Assembly (NCBI GenBank): GCA_910577815.1
Contig: CAJTNO010000004.1
Location: 1 to 64,000, forward strand
Direction: 5' to 3'
DNA: 64,000 nt
Source: an uncultured Christensenella sp.
GTDB taxonomy: Bacteria > Bacillota > Clostridia > Christensenellales > CAG-917
Within the stretch, counting starts at the first letter, position 1. Each line of letters opens with the position of its first letter. The notes beneath the pieces were generated by a model. That model saw only the letters and a program-made list of their open reading frames with translations. It did no database searches and was not told the origin of the DNA. Shown piece after piece: positions 1 to 8,852 of this stretch. Position numbers and translations under genes: made by a program.

Positions 1-3000
1 CTTCTACAAAATCGTCGTCATCCTCGTCGAGTATGCTGTCCCATTCCTCCTCGTCGTCGTCAAGGTCATCGTCGTCGAGGTCGTCTACGGACATCGCGGA
101 CATCATATCCATCTTCTGCTGCATCAGCTCCATTTTAGCGTTGAGACTTTTAATCTCCTCGCTTTGGTCTGCCGCAACAGCCGTATCCGGCAATAACACC
201 GCTTCGCAACGCTCCTGCGACATATATGTCAGCTGCTCCTGTAGCTCGCACATCTTTTCGGTCATCGCGCGCATTTCCTCGCTGTGTGCTGCCGCCATAT
301 TGCGCATTTCTTCATTCTGTTCTTCTACAAGCGCCTTTTGTTCCTCAACAAGCGCAATCAGCTCGTCATTCTGCTCGCTTGGAGCCGCAAGATATGCGGG
401 AGCTTCGGGTATCATCTGCTGAACGGCAGGCAATAAGCCTGCAATGACCTTTTGCACAAGCAAATCAGTATCGTCCATTGCCGCGTAGCCCATATTTCCG
501 TCGGATTGCTGTCTGCCCATCATATTGGCAAGCATAATTTTCATTGCCTCGTCGCGCTTCTGCTGCTCCTCGCGCAATGCCGCCATCTCCTCGCGGTGAC
601 GTATTTCTTCCTCGCGACGGCGTTCTTCCATTTCCATTAAACGCTGTTCCAACACGCTGCTTTCCTTGTTTACCTGCGTAAGCGACTGCAATTCGCGGCG
701 CAAATCCTCTATCAATGCGTTATTGCTGTTTGCGACGTTCTGATTGCCGTTTTGCGGATTATACCCTGCGGCGCTCATAGCGCTTTCCTTTGCAAGCTCC
801 GCCTTCTTCCAGCCCTTGCGCGTTATAAGCATTGTAAGGAACATCAACAGCATCACTCCGCATAGCGAGAACGCTATTATGCTCCATATCATATTGGACA
901 GGTTGAGCCATACTATATTAGGCGCAAAGATTGGCAATAGACCAGCCACATTAGTATTGTATTTCTTTGCCTCGCCCTTTGCCTTCTTCTTGCGGTTTCC
1001 GTACTGTATAGTCTTTATCATAAAGATTAAGGTCAACAGCAATGCTACTGCGGAAGTAGCTACCTGCCACAGCGGAAAATTGCTTTCTATCAGCTTGTTA
1101 AAGAAATCCTTTATCTTATCGAGTACGCTGCCGCCATCTCCGCCTCCGGTAGGCGGTTCGGGATTATCAGTGTCGTCATCTTTGGGATAGTTGGGATTAT
1201 CAGGGTCCGTCGGGTCGTATAACTGGTCTCCCTCTCTTACCGTAAACTCTACGTACTCCGTTTCAAACGTATCGTCTTCAAAGATATAGTTTGCACTGTC
1301 CTTTATCTTTGCTCTTATCTTATACGTTCCCGCCGTTATCTGACTTATATCCGTTATAACGTTGCCGCTTCCGTCTATTATCTCGTACTCTATTCCGTTT
1401 ATCTGTCCGTATTTCAGGTTAAGCACGGGGGGCTTCGCTCCCATCTTCCATTCCTTGCTTACCTTGCTTCTCGTTATGGTAAACTCAAACTGAGTTTCTC
1501 CCTCTATCATTACCGAGCCGCTGTTAGAGCCTATAACTACTACGTAATTACCTGCGTCTACAGGTACTCCGTCTATCTTATTAGCTTCGTCTACTATATC
1601 TCCCTTGTAATACGTAAACGTAAGATTTCCTACAGTTGCCGTCCCGTTTATTATTACCTTTATAGCAACAGGCTTTCCGTTATACTCAAAGGTGTTCTTT
1701 TCAAGCGATACGGTTATCAGCGTTGCGCCTCCGCCTACTATAAATACTTTCGAATAATCCGCTTCGCCGCCATCGAACTCATAGCCGCCTGCATAACTGC
1801 TCTTTATGCTCGGCAATGCCTTATAATACTTTCTGGCTGTTGCGGATACCTCTATCTGCTCGGCAGTCAGCGGCTGCTTGCTGGTATCTATATTGCCCTG
1901 GCTGTCCGTTTCATAATATAAATAGTCTATCTTTCCCTCTACTCTCGGGTCTTTTAAGACAAGCACGTTGAACATTGTGCCGTTGATGTCCTGCACCTGC
2001 TTCTCTATCCAATCCAACGCGATAACGGCAGGTACAATTTCCCACTCCTTGTCCCATTCGAAGTCACCGTCTCCGTTAAAGATATAACTTGTACCCTTTC
2101 CACCGCTTGTCGGCAACTCGTAATTACCATCATATCCGTCTGCAAGCTTGAAGTTGACGGTTACCGCGCCGTATTTTCCAATCTCGCTGCCTACATTTAT
2201 ACCGCTATAGCCGTTTACTGTAAGTCCTGCGGGTAGGGTTGCAGGGTCTATAACGGGATTTACGTCCTGACCGTCGTTATATTCAACCTTACCGTTGTTG
2301 AGCCACTTAACATCCGATAAGTCAAATAACGCCTTTTCAATCTTCCAGTTGACGGAGTAAGCCTTTGCTTCGCTCTCGCCGTCCTTTGTAATCTTTACGG
2401 TAGACACGTATTCGCCCGCGTCTATAGCGCCGTCTATCGCCAAAACAGTACCCTTCTTAACGGTTACGACCTCCTCGGATATGCTATATCCAAGCGGAGC
2501 GGTTGCATATATGGAATATGTTTTGCCGTTATATACAAGCTTGGTAACGTCAAAATCTACGTTATAAACCCCGACCGCCGCGTTCTTGGAAAAATCGGTA
2601 TCGTTGCCGTCCTCTTTGAGCCACCAGATTAAATCCGCGCTCTGCGCCGTTTTGCTGAGCACCAACGATATGTCCCTAACCATAGACACGTCATAATTAT
2701 TTTCGTCGGCTAAAAGCTTGATAACGTATGTACCCTCCATTCTCAGTCCGGATATATCGAGATTTACCGTAACGGAATTGGCGGTAGTTGACTTTATCTG
2801 CAAATCGCTATAAACGGTAACGGGATTAGCCGTGCCGTTTCTTGATGCCGTGATAGAAATGGATACAATATCCTTGCCTACGGGCTTATAATTGGTGTGA
2901 CCGTCGTTAAGCACCAAGCCCACCGAGAAGCTTGCGCCTATGGGTGCCTTAATTATTCCGTTGGGGTCGTCTGTTCTGAAATCGAGCTTCAGCTCCATTT

Positions 3001-4918
3001 TATTCAGCTCAAAGGACAGGTATTTATCTGATACGTCGTTTGTGCTTGTATCCCAAACGTTTCTGCCCTCGCCCGTAACCTTGTTGTATGCGTTCTTTAA
3101 TTTCAGCTTAAGCGCATCCTTGTATACGCCCGCGTTTTTAACTATTATATATTCGCCGTCCCAATCGAATTTGCCGACATATGCGTCCGCAATGCTTATC
3201 TCCATAAGATTGCGGTCGTAATCTATAATATAAAACTGTTCTTCGCCGTTATACGTACTCCACACTGAAATCCCCGAGCCTGTATCAATCTCGGGTATAT
3301 CGACCGCTTTGGTGCTTATGATTATCTGTTCCTTATATACTCGGGCAAGCTTATAGTTTTTGCTTCCCGTAACAGACGGATTTAATTCTACCGTGGCGTA
3401 ATATGTTCCTACCTGATTAGGTTCGTCATAGGAATCATAATCAACCGCGCCCGTTCTGCCGGAATACCTTATGCGCAGTATAGTATCGGCCAAAGCGGTG
3501 TCACTCTCGCATAGATTGGTAGGAGTAGCAATCGGCGGACTATTGGATACGTCTAAATTCACCTCAAGCGACTTTTCGGTAATTTTAAAGCTGGTCGTTC
3601 TCGTCGGACTTGTATTGGATTCATAATCCCACCATTTTACGTTTTCGGTATCTATAATAGTAAATCTTATTTGATATGTGCCGACATTTTTAGGCAATGC
3701 GCTTTCGGTAAGAACATTGCCCGCTTCGTTTAAATACTCAACCTTGACAGCGCTTGGATTTGCATAATCGGTACTGTACCAAGCAAGCTCGGATTTAAGA
3801 GTATCCAACGTCTGAACCTCTCCGTTATACACGGTTTCAAATGGTTTAGGCTCATCCAGGCTCAAGCCCTCTGCTGCTTTTCTAAGGTTTAAGTGAAATG
3901 CAGGACGAATTACATATTCAGTCTGCGCACCTGCAAAACTGGTTGAACCGCTAGCATTTAAATACCAAACGTCATTGTGATAACTTTGTTGTCCCGAAAC
4001 ACCCGAGCGAGTCCATACAATCTGCGAACTATCGTTTGAACATTGATTAAGGGACGTTTTCCAAATACCCTTATCATTCCAGCACTCTGCAATACTTGGT
4101 ATCCACAAAGTATCTGTACCCCAAGCATCGTATCCCGTTTTACCCAAAAATGAGGTTGTTCCTCCCGAACATCCTGTCGTCAAACCCTCGTTATTTTGAT
4201 TTTGACCCGAACCGGGAGAAAAGTTTATAGAGCTAGCGTTTTGCACTACCTGCCAAGACATATTTTCGGGCACTTCCAGATAATTTACAATATTTCCGCT
4301 TACATTTTCATTGGTAAATATAGCCCACGGACTGTCGACTTTCTTTTCCACTTCGATGGCCGTGGTTTTACTTGTCGCATACGTACCGCCGTTGTTAAGC
4401 GCAACTGCCCTGACATAGCTCGTACCGTACATACCCGAAGGATATGTATAATTTCGGTTATCTGTCGAATAAACGCTAAAAGGCGACGTGATATTGCTGT
4501 TAGCAAGCCATAGTGTGAGAATGGGGTCGCCGTTGCCTGATGAAAGATATGTAGCAGTCCAATAATAATCGCCGATTTGGACGGCTATATCCAAATTGTT
4601 GTTGTTTGTACGAAAATCTTCGCTTGTATAAGTATGATTGAGTCTTGAAAGATAATTGCCTTTATTTGAGCCCGTTTCGCCTGTAACCTGGTCTATCAGC
4701 TGCCAAAAGATTTTGGAATCGAATTTTCCGTTTGATTTTAACATCTGACCGAGATTTGTGGTTTGCGTGCTTATTTTATCACCTGCAAATGCGTCGGACA
4801 CAGGATTGCTGTTTGCACTACTGAAATCACTTTCGATAATAGGAAGAACAACGCTAAGCGTAAGCAAAGCAAATATAAAAATTGCAGATATAACTTTATT
4901 TCCTATGCGTTTTTTCAT
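1..4918 (-). CDS. Giant secreted/membrane surface protein with MBG-like repeats and charged coiled-coil tail (3' end beyond window)
   Basis: One uninterrupted frame of 1639 codons runs from ATG 4918 to the left edge; I checked the frame near 776, 1178, 2996 and 4259 and saw no shift. The start has AGAGGA nine bases upstream. A lysine-rich signal peptide (MKKRIGNKVISAIF) leads into a region ending near residue 340 with VIRPAFHLNL, resembling DUF6273-type domains. From about 350 to 1230 come repeated beta-rich modules with phrases such as FEYNGKPVAIKV and DAGNYVVVIGSN, typical of MBG/YDG adhesin repeats. After a Pro/Gly/Asp-rich linker, a transmembrane helix lies near 1280-1300 and further hydrophobic stretches near 1340-1375. 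The remaining 260 residues are a Gln/Glu/Arg-rich coiled coil and an extremely acidic end. The extracellular role (adhesion or wall scaffold) is inferred. A long tail after the membrane segments, probably cytoplasmic, is unusual for such adhesins. Confidence 0.85.
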   Translation of the reverse strand, partial: MKKRIGNKVISAIFIFALLTLSVVLPIIESDFSSANSNPVSDAFAGDKISTQTTNLGQMLKSNGKFDSKIFWQLIDQVTGETGSNKGNYLSRLNHTYTSEDFRTNNNNLDIAVQIGDYYWTATYLSSGNGDPILTLWLANSNITSPFSVYSTDNRNYTYPSGMYGTSYVRAVALNNGGTYATSKTTAIEVEKKVDSPWAIFTNENVSGNIVNYLEVPENMSWQVVQNASSINFSPGSGQNQNNEGLTTGCSGGTTSFLGKTGYDAWGTDTLWIPSIAECWNDKGIWKTSLNQCSNDSSQIVWTRSGVSGQQSYHNDVWYLNASGSTSFAGAQTEYVIRPAFHLNLRKAAEGLSLDEPKPFETVYNGEVQTLDTLKSELAWYSTDYANPSAVKVEYLNEAGNVLTESALPKNVGTYQIRFTIIDTENVKWWDYESNTSPTRTTSFKITEKSLEVNLDVSNSPPIATPTNLCESDTALADTILRIRYSGRTGAVDYDSYDEPNQVGTYYATVELNPSVTGSKNYKLARVYKEQIIISTKAVDIPEIDTGSGISVWSTYNGEEQFYIIDYDRNLMEISIADAYVGKFDWDGEYIIVKNAGVYKDALKLKLKNAYNKVTGEGRNVWDTSTNDVSDKYLSFELNKMELKLDFRTDDPNGIIKAPIGASFSVGLVLNDGHTNYKPVGKDIVSISITASRNGTANPVTVYSDLQIKSTTANSVTVNLDISGLRMEGTYVIKLLADENNYDVSMVRDISLVLSKTAQSADLIWWLKEDGNDTDFSKNAAVGVYNVDFDVTKLVYNGKTYSIYATAPLGYSISEEVVTVKKGTVLAIDGAIDAGEYVSTVKITKDGESEAKAYSVNWKIEKALFDLSDVKWLNNGKVEYNDGQDVNPVIDPATLPAGLTVNGYSGINVGSEIGKYGAVTVNFKLADGYDGNYELPTSGGKGTSYIFNGDGDFEWDKEWEIVPAVIALDWIEKQVQDINGTMFNVLVLKDPRVEGKIDYLYYETDSQGNIDTSKQPLTAEQIEVSATARKYYKALPSIKSSYAGGYEFDGGEADYSKVFIVGGGATLITVSLEKNTFEYNGKPVAIKVIINGTATVGNLTFTYYKGDIVDEANKIDGVPVDAGNYVVVIGSNSGSVMIEGETQFEFTITRSKVSKEWKMGAKPPVLNLKYGQINGIEYEIIDGSGNVITDISQITAGTYKIRAKIKDSANYIFEDDTFETEYVEFTVREGDQLYDPTDPDNPNYPKDDDTDNPEPPTGGGDGGSVLDKIKDFFNKLIESNFPLWQVATSAVALLLTLIFMIKTIQYGNRKKKAKGEAKKYNTNVAGLLPIFAPNIVWLNLSNMIWSIIAFSLCGVMLLMFLTMLITRKGWKKAELAKESAMSAAGYNPQNGNQNVANSNNALIEDLRRELQSLTQVNKESSVLEQRLMEMEERRREEEIRHREEMAALREEQQKRDEAMKIMLANMMGRQQSDGNMGYAAMDDTDLLVQKVIAGLLPAVQQMIPEAPAYLAAPSEQNDELIALVEEQKALVEEQNEEMRNMAAAHSEEMRAMTEKMCELQEQLTYMSQERCEAVLLPDTAVAADQSEEIKSLNAKMELMQQKMDMMSAMSVDDLDDDDLDDDEEEWDSILDEDDDDFVE

Positions 4919-4940
4919 CAGTTCCAATCCTCTGAATATT

Positions 4941-4961
4941 CGTAGAATATATTGTTCTATG
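4941..4961. promoter_or_regulatory. Palindromic element, proximal copy, between the giant gene's start and its promoter region
   Basis: Read on the minus strand, this is a 21-bp near-palindrome with core TAGAACAATATATTCTA. It matches the site at 5109-5129 at 20 of 21 positions. It lies 22 bp upstream of the start codon, so it may be transcribed as part of the 5' leader. It could be an operator or an RNA hairpin. Confidence 0.5.
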
Positions 4962-5104
4962 AACAGATAAGGGAAAAGCAGGGAATATAACAGAAAAAAT
5001 TAATAATTAAAGACTTAAAAATCACCGAAAAGTGTGCTTTTATACGAATTGCATTGACAAATATTGGCTGTTTACATAAAATTATAATGCTATTATAATA
5101 ATTA

Positions 5105-5141
5105 TGTACATAGAACAATATATTCTATGTACATTTTTTTT
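5105..5141 (+). promoter_or_regulatory. Perfect 11-bp inverted repeat plus T-run; distal copy of the palindromic element
   Basis: TGTACATAGAA at 5105-5115 pairs perfectly with 5123-5133 across a 7-base loop and is followed by eight T residues. On the plus strand it has the form of an intrinsic terminator, although no plus-strand gene precedes it. Its core is the same 21-bp motif found at 4941-4961 in opposite orientation. It could be a distal operator for the giant gene, a block to antisense transcription, or both. The rest of 4962-5190 is AT-rich with no convincing gene. Confidence 0.45.
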
Positions 5142-5195
5142 CTAAATTTATCAAAATGCAAATAAAGCTTTAAGACACACAAACAAAACAGATAA

Positions 5196-5230
5196 ATTTA
5201 TAACCGCGCAGGATTTGCGCGGTTATAAAT
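5196..5230 (-). terminator. Strong hairpin downstream of the DivIVA-like gene
   Basis: Perfect 15-bp arms (5196-5210 and 5216-5230), GC-rich at the loop, lie 88 bp past the stop of the DivIVA-like gene. There is no clean T-run on the minus strand, so termination strength is uncertain. The hairpin separates two same-strand transcription units. Confidence 0.5.
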
Positions 5231-5317
5231 GCCATTATTATACAATCCGTTTTGCGTGTCTTAATTTGTCGAATTTTATCGAATTTTGTATTTTTTTGTA
5301 ACTATATCGCCCGAGAT

Positions 5318-6025
5318 TTACAATACGTTTAATCCCAATGATTTGCAGATATCGGCAAGACTTTCCGTAGGATTCAGCGCTTCTTCAAATGAAAATGCCG
5401 CAGACTGCGCTTTCTTTTTATTTTCCGCCTCTTTTATCTTGTCCTTAAGCTCCGCCACTCCCGAAACGGGAGCTTTTGAAGCGCTCTCCTTCTTTTGTTC
5501 GTTTATCTGCTGAGTGGTAAGTCTTTCAACCTCGCTGCGGAAATAATCCTCCATTTCGCTTGTGCTTCCGCCTTTATTAAGCGAGAAGTCCTGCATCAAA
5601 AACTTTTGCAATTCCATCTGCGTTGTCACGGCGACGCTTTCCATATTAAGTGCGTCCTTATCGAAATGATAGCGGTCCTTAAGCTGGTCGTATGCGGATA
5701 TCCATTTTGCTCTGAACAGGCGCAATCTCTCAAGCTCCGCCGCATAACGCGCTTTTACGTCCGCGGTCATCTTATCGGCATTCTGCGTGGCTGTTATAAA
5801 TGCGGATTTTATTTGCTCCTCTCTGCCTCTAAGCTCGGCAAGCTCGCCGCTAAGTCGGTTGCATTCCTCGGTTAGCGCAGCAATTCTCTCGCGCTGAGAT
5901 AGCTGCACCTCGTCATAACACGCTTGCTCCGCCGATATGTAATTTTCTACCGCTTCGATGTCGTAGCCTCTGCGCTTTATCATAAATCTTGCAATCTTTT
6001 TCTGCTTTTTTCTTTTCATACGCAC
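5318..6025 (-). CDS. DivIVA-like coiled-coil protein
   Basis: This 235-residue protein starts with a very basic segment (MRMKRKKQKK) followed by RRGYDIEAVENYI, which resembles the N-terminal lipid-binding and coiled-coil entry motif of DivIVA/GpsB proteins (GYDxxEVDxFL). Most of the rest is heptad-like, Glu/Lys/Gln-rich coiled coil, ending in a short conserved-looking tail (SLADICKSLGLNVL). GAGG seven bases upstream supports the chosen ATG. DivIVA-family proteins bind curved membranes and organise division, wall growth or sporulation; the exact role here is inferred. The gene is monocistronic, with intergenic space on both sides. A different coiled-coil scaffold cannot be excluded. Confidence 0.6.
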   Translation of the reverse strand: MRMKRKKQKKIARFMIKRRGYDIEAVENYISAEQACYDEVQLSQRERIAALTEECNRLSGELAELRGREEQIKSAFITATQNADKMTADVKARYAAELERLRLFRAKWISAYDQLKDRYHFDKDALNMESVAVTTQMELQKFLMQDFSLNKGGSTSEMEDYFRSEVERLTTQQINEQKKESASKAPVSGVAELKDKIKEAENKKKAQSAAFSFEEALNPTESLADICKSLGLNVL

Positions 6026-6196
6026 CTCGTAGTGATATATGTAGATTATGCCACCCTCGCCGTGTCGTATTTTAAAATATTATCGAAATTAGTATCTTAT
6101 TTTGCTTTATATGATTTGTATATAAAAACAACACCTAAACAATCAAACGTATCATACGAGATTTTGCCGAATGCGTTCAATCGCTGCGTAAATAAA

Positions 6197-6222
6197 AAAG
6201 CGAGGGATTGCCTCGCTTTATT
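6197..6222 (-). terminator. Rho-independent terminator of the galK-lgt-pncB operon
   Basis: On the minus strand AAAGCGAGG and CCTCGCTTT pair across a five-base loop and are followed by a run of T (CGCTTTTTTATT). It lies 70 bp after the pncB stop. The rest of the 6026-6291 gap is AT-rich and shows no gene. Confidence 0.8.
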
Positions 6223-6291
6223 TATAATATATTATAACTATATATAATTAAACATAATAAATACAATCTTAAACACGTTAAATATTGCGTT

Positions 6292-7740
6292 TTATTTCAC
6301 CGAAGTATTAAGCAGTTGTTGCTTCAAATCCCAAAGCTTTTGCGACAAATCCACCTTGAAGGTCTGCGTATTCACTACCCTTCTGTATTCGGGGAAAAAC
6401 ATTGCTATATTCTCATCCGCATACTTGCCTATATCCTTAAGCGGGGGAAGCTTATAAACAAGCTCGCCGTTTTTAAATATCGGCACCATAAGCTCGCGTA
6501 TTTCAAAATCCGTATAAGTCGTCTTTTTGTACGTAAGCTCCGGGTGGAATATCGTAAGCGGCTTGTCGGTGTCGATAATCTCGTCCTCAAGACAGATTAG
6601 GTCCGCCTGCGCCATTCCGTTCTTTAAAATTCTTACAACCTTCTTTATTCCCGGATTTGTGGTCTTTTCGTGACTGTTGGATATCTTTATCTTTGGGATA
6701 AGCCCCTCCTGCTCCTCGAGCGCGCATAGCTTGTACACTCCGCCGAGCGAAGCGTTCTGATAGCTTGTTATAAGCTTTGTGCCTATTCCGTATACGTCTA
6801 TTTTTGCGTCCTGACTGTTAAGCGCAAGCAAAATATCCTCGTCGAGGTCGTTTGTAGCAAATATAAGACAGTCGCCGTGTCCCGCTTCGTCAAGCATAAC
6901 GCGCGCCTTTCGGCTGAGATATGCAAGGTCGCCGCTGTCAAGACGTATACCCAAAGGCTTATGTCCGCTTGCCTTAAGCTTATCAAAAACCTTTATAGCG
7001 TTGGGAACGCCGCTTTTAAGCGTATCGTAGGTGTCTACAAGCAGCAGACATTTATCGGGATAGATTTCGGCATATTTCTCAAACGCTTCAAGCTCGCTGT
7101 CAAAGGACATAACCCAGCTATGGGAATGCGTTCCCGTAACGGGAATATCAAACAGCTTGCCCGCAACCACGTTGGAGGTTGTGCGCACTCCGCCGATATA
7201 CGCCGCCCTCGCGCCGTAAATACCCGCGTCCGCGCCTTGCGCGCGGCGCAAGCCGAATTCGCTTATTTTATTTGACGTGCATTCGTTTAATCTCATAGCC
7301 TTTGTTGCTATAAGCGTCTGATGATTTATGAACGTAAGCAGAGCGGTTTCCACAAGCTGAGCCTCCCAAAGCGGAGCGGACACCGTCATAATAGGCTCGT
7401 ACGGGAAAACAACAGTTCCCTCGGGGACGGCTTTAATATCTCCCGTAAACCTGAAATCTTTAAGAGCGGTAAAAAAATTCTCGTCGAATATGCCGAGCGA
7501 ACGCAGATAATCTATATCGCTTTCGTCAAATCGCAGGTTAAGTATATAATCCACAGCCTGCTCGAGTCCCGCCGCCAAGGCATAGCAATATCCGCCCGCC
7601 CCGCGGTAAAAGATATCGAACACCGCTCTGCGCTTGTCCATATCGCAAATACGATAGCCGTTCATCATAGTAAGCTGATACAAGTCGGTAAGCAGCGTAA
7701 GATTATTGGTTTTTACACGCTCTGTAACGTAGTTTTTCAT
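6292..7740 (-). CDS. pncB: Nicotinate phosphoribosyltransferase
   Basis: It makes nicotinate mononucleotide from nicotinate and PRPP with ATP hydrolysis, the salvage entry to NAD in the cytoplasm. The 482-residue length fits the Firmicute-type enzyme. The N-terminal TLLTDLYQLTMMNGY is the family signature. VTGTHSHSWVMSF near residue 207 carries the histidine that is phosphorylated in the catalytic cycle, and GIRLDSGDLAYLS near 270 is the phosphate-binding segment. AGGAG sits directly upstream of the start. The gene is last in the galK-lgt-pncB operon, 9 bp after lgt, with a terminator downstream. The grouping with galactose metabolism is not an obvious functional link. Confidence 0.95.
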   Translation of the reverse strand: MKNYVTERVKTNNLTLLTDLYQLTMMNGYRICDMDKRRAVFDIFYRGAGGYCYALAAGLEQAVDYILNLRFDESDIDYLRSLGIFDENFFTALKDFRFTGDIKAVPEGTVVFPYEPIMTVSAPLWEAQLVETALLTFINHQTLIATKAMRLNECTSNKISEFGLRRAQGADAGIYGARAAYIGGVRTTSNVVAGKLFDIPVTGTHSHSWVMSFDSELEAFEKYAEIYPDKCLLLVDTYDTLKSGVPNAIKVFDKLKASGHKPLGIRLDSGDLAYLSRKARVMLDEAGHGDCLIFATNDLDEDILLALNSQDAKIDVYGIGTKLITSYQNASLGGVYKLCALEEQEGLIPKIKISNSHEKTTNPGIKKVVRILKNGMAQADLICLEDEIIDTDKPLTIFHPELTYKKTTYTDFEIRELMVPIFKNGELVYKLPPLKDIGKYADENIAMFFPEYRRVVNTQTFKVDLSQKLWDLKQQLLNTSVK

Positions 7741-7749
7741 AAACTCTCC

Positions 7750-8850
7750 TTATATAGAAAACGCTTCCGTCTTGGATATTTCCCTGAACCTGCGCCTGTA
7801 GTCTTTAGGCACGCGGTAAAATGATATATCTTCAAATGCAACGTCGATATACTCTCCCTTAGCATATATCAGCTTCAACGGATTGTTTTTATTTGCAAGC
7901 ACCTTGCCGACAAATTTATAATTTTTAATCTCGTATTCCGTAAGATAGGTGCCGTTCAGACCTCCGTCGGCGGCAAGCGCGCGTACGCGCTTATATGCGG
8001 ACGTGCTGTCGCAAGCGAGTATGTACAGCACGCCTATCACAAGCGCGACAGGCGCAACCACTCCGCACATAACCTTGGTTACGGGAACCGCGTCCATACG
8101 CAGGAACTCAAGCCAGAGCCTGCCGAGCATATACCAGAAGAAATAGAATATAAGCATAAATCCCGGATATTTCTTATCTCTGCCCCTGCGCCAGAACGCA
8201 AGACAGAATACGAGTCCTATCGAATTCCAAACCATCTCGTAAAAGAACGTAGCACAGAACCATCCGGGCGTGTGCGCGTCTACAAGGGGCTTAAAGCTGT
8301 CGCCTACTCCGCTCGGACGCGTTATATAAACTCCAAAAGGGAAATGCATAAATCTCTCGTCGTAAATGGGAAGTCCGAACGCCTCCTGATTGACGAAATT
8401 TCCTAGCCTGCCTATTATCTGTCCGGTAAGCAACGGCACTACAACCAAATCCGCAACGTTGCCGAAGTTACACTGCTTTCTGTGACGGATTGTAAAAAAT
8501 ATACCTCCGAGCACTCCGCCGACAATGCCGCCAATAATGGTCAGACCGCCCTCCCATATGGCTATAAAGTCTACAAAATCATCCCAACTGTTCCAAGGGA
8601 AATACTCGTCCACGCGTCCGGGGATAATGTAAAGCACTCTTGCAAAAACTATCGCAAGCGGAATTATCCACAAAAACAGCTCTATCGCGTCATCGGATTT
8701 AAGATTGATTTTTTTGCATTCCGCGCAAACGTACGCAAGCCCGATTATCATAGCGAAAACAATAAACAGCGCGTACCATTTTACATCTATCGAACCGATG
8801 CTGAAAGCGGTTGTAGGGTCCTTTGCGGTTGCAATCAAAGTGCTTAACAT
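7750..8850 (-). CDS. lgt: Prolipoprotein diacylglyceryl transferase
   Basis: Lgt transfers diacylglycerol from phosphatidylglycerol to the lipobox cysteine of prelipoproteins in the membrane; this window encodes at least two such lipoproteins (26917 and 43686). About seven hydrophobic segments are visible. The family signature GRLGNFVNQEAFG appears near residue 146, and WLEFLRMD near 246. The segment that reads GG-(x)3-HGG in many Lgt proteins is here GGLTIIGGIVGG, with isoleucine at the position of the conserved histidine. The protein is 366 residues, roughly 80 longer than usual, because of a soluble C-terminal extension (about 285-366). GGAG precedes the ATG, 2 bp after galK. Confidence 0.93.
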   Translation of the reverse strand: MLSTLIATAKDPTTAFSIGSIDVKWYALFIVFAMIIGLAYVCAECKKINLKSDDAIELFLWIIPLAIVFARVLYIIPGRVDEYFPWNSWDDFVDFIAIWEGGLTIIGGIVGGVLGGIFFTIRHRKQCNFGNVADLVVVPLLTGQIIGRLGNFVNQEAFGLPIYDERFMHFPFGVYITRPSGVGDSFKPLVDAHTPGWFCATFFYEMVWNSIGLVFCLAFWRRGRDKKYPGFMLIFYFFWYMLGRLWLEFLRMDAVPVTKVMCGVVAPVALVIGVLYILACDSTSAYKRVRALAADGGLNGTYLTEYEIKNYKFVGKVLANKNNPLKLIYAKGEYIDVAFEDISFYRVPKDYRRRFREISKTEAFSI

Positions 8851-8852
8851 TT

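Noticed and set aside
4962..5104. Sigma-A promoter for the giant gene
   Set aside because: TTGTCA and TATAAA are present on the minus strand but only 10 bp apart, so no promoter can be assigned with confidence.
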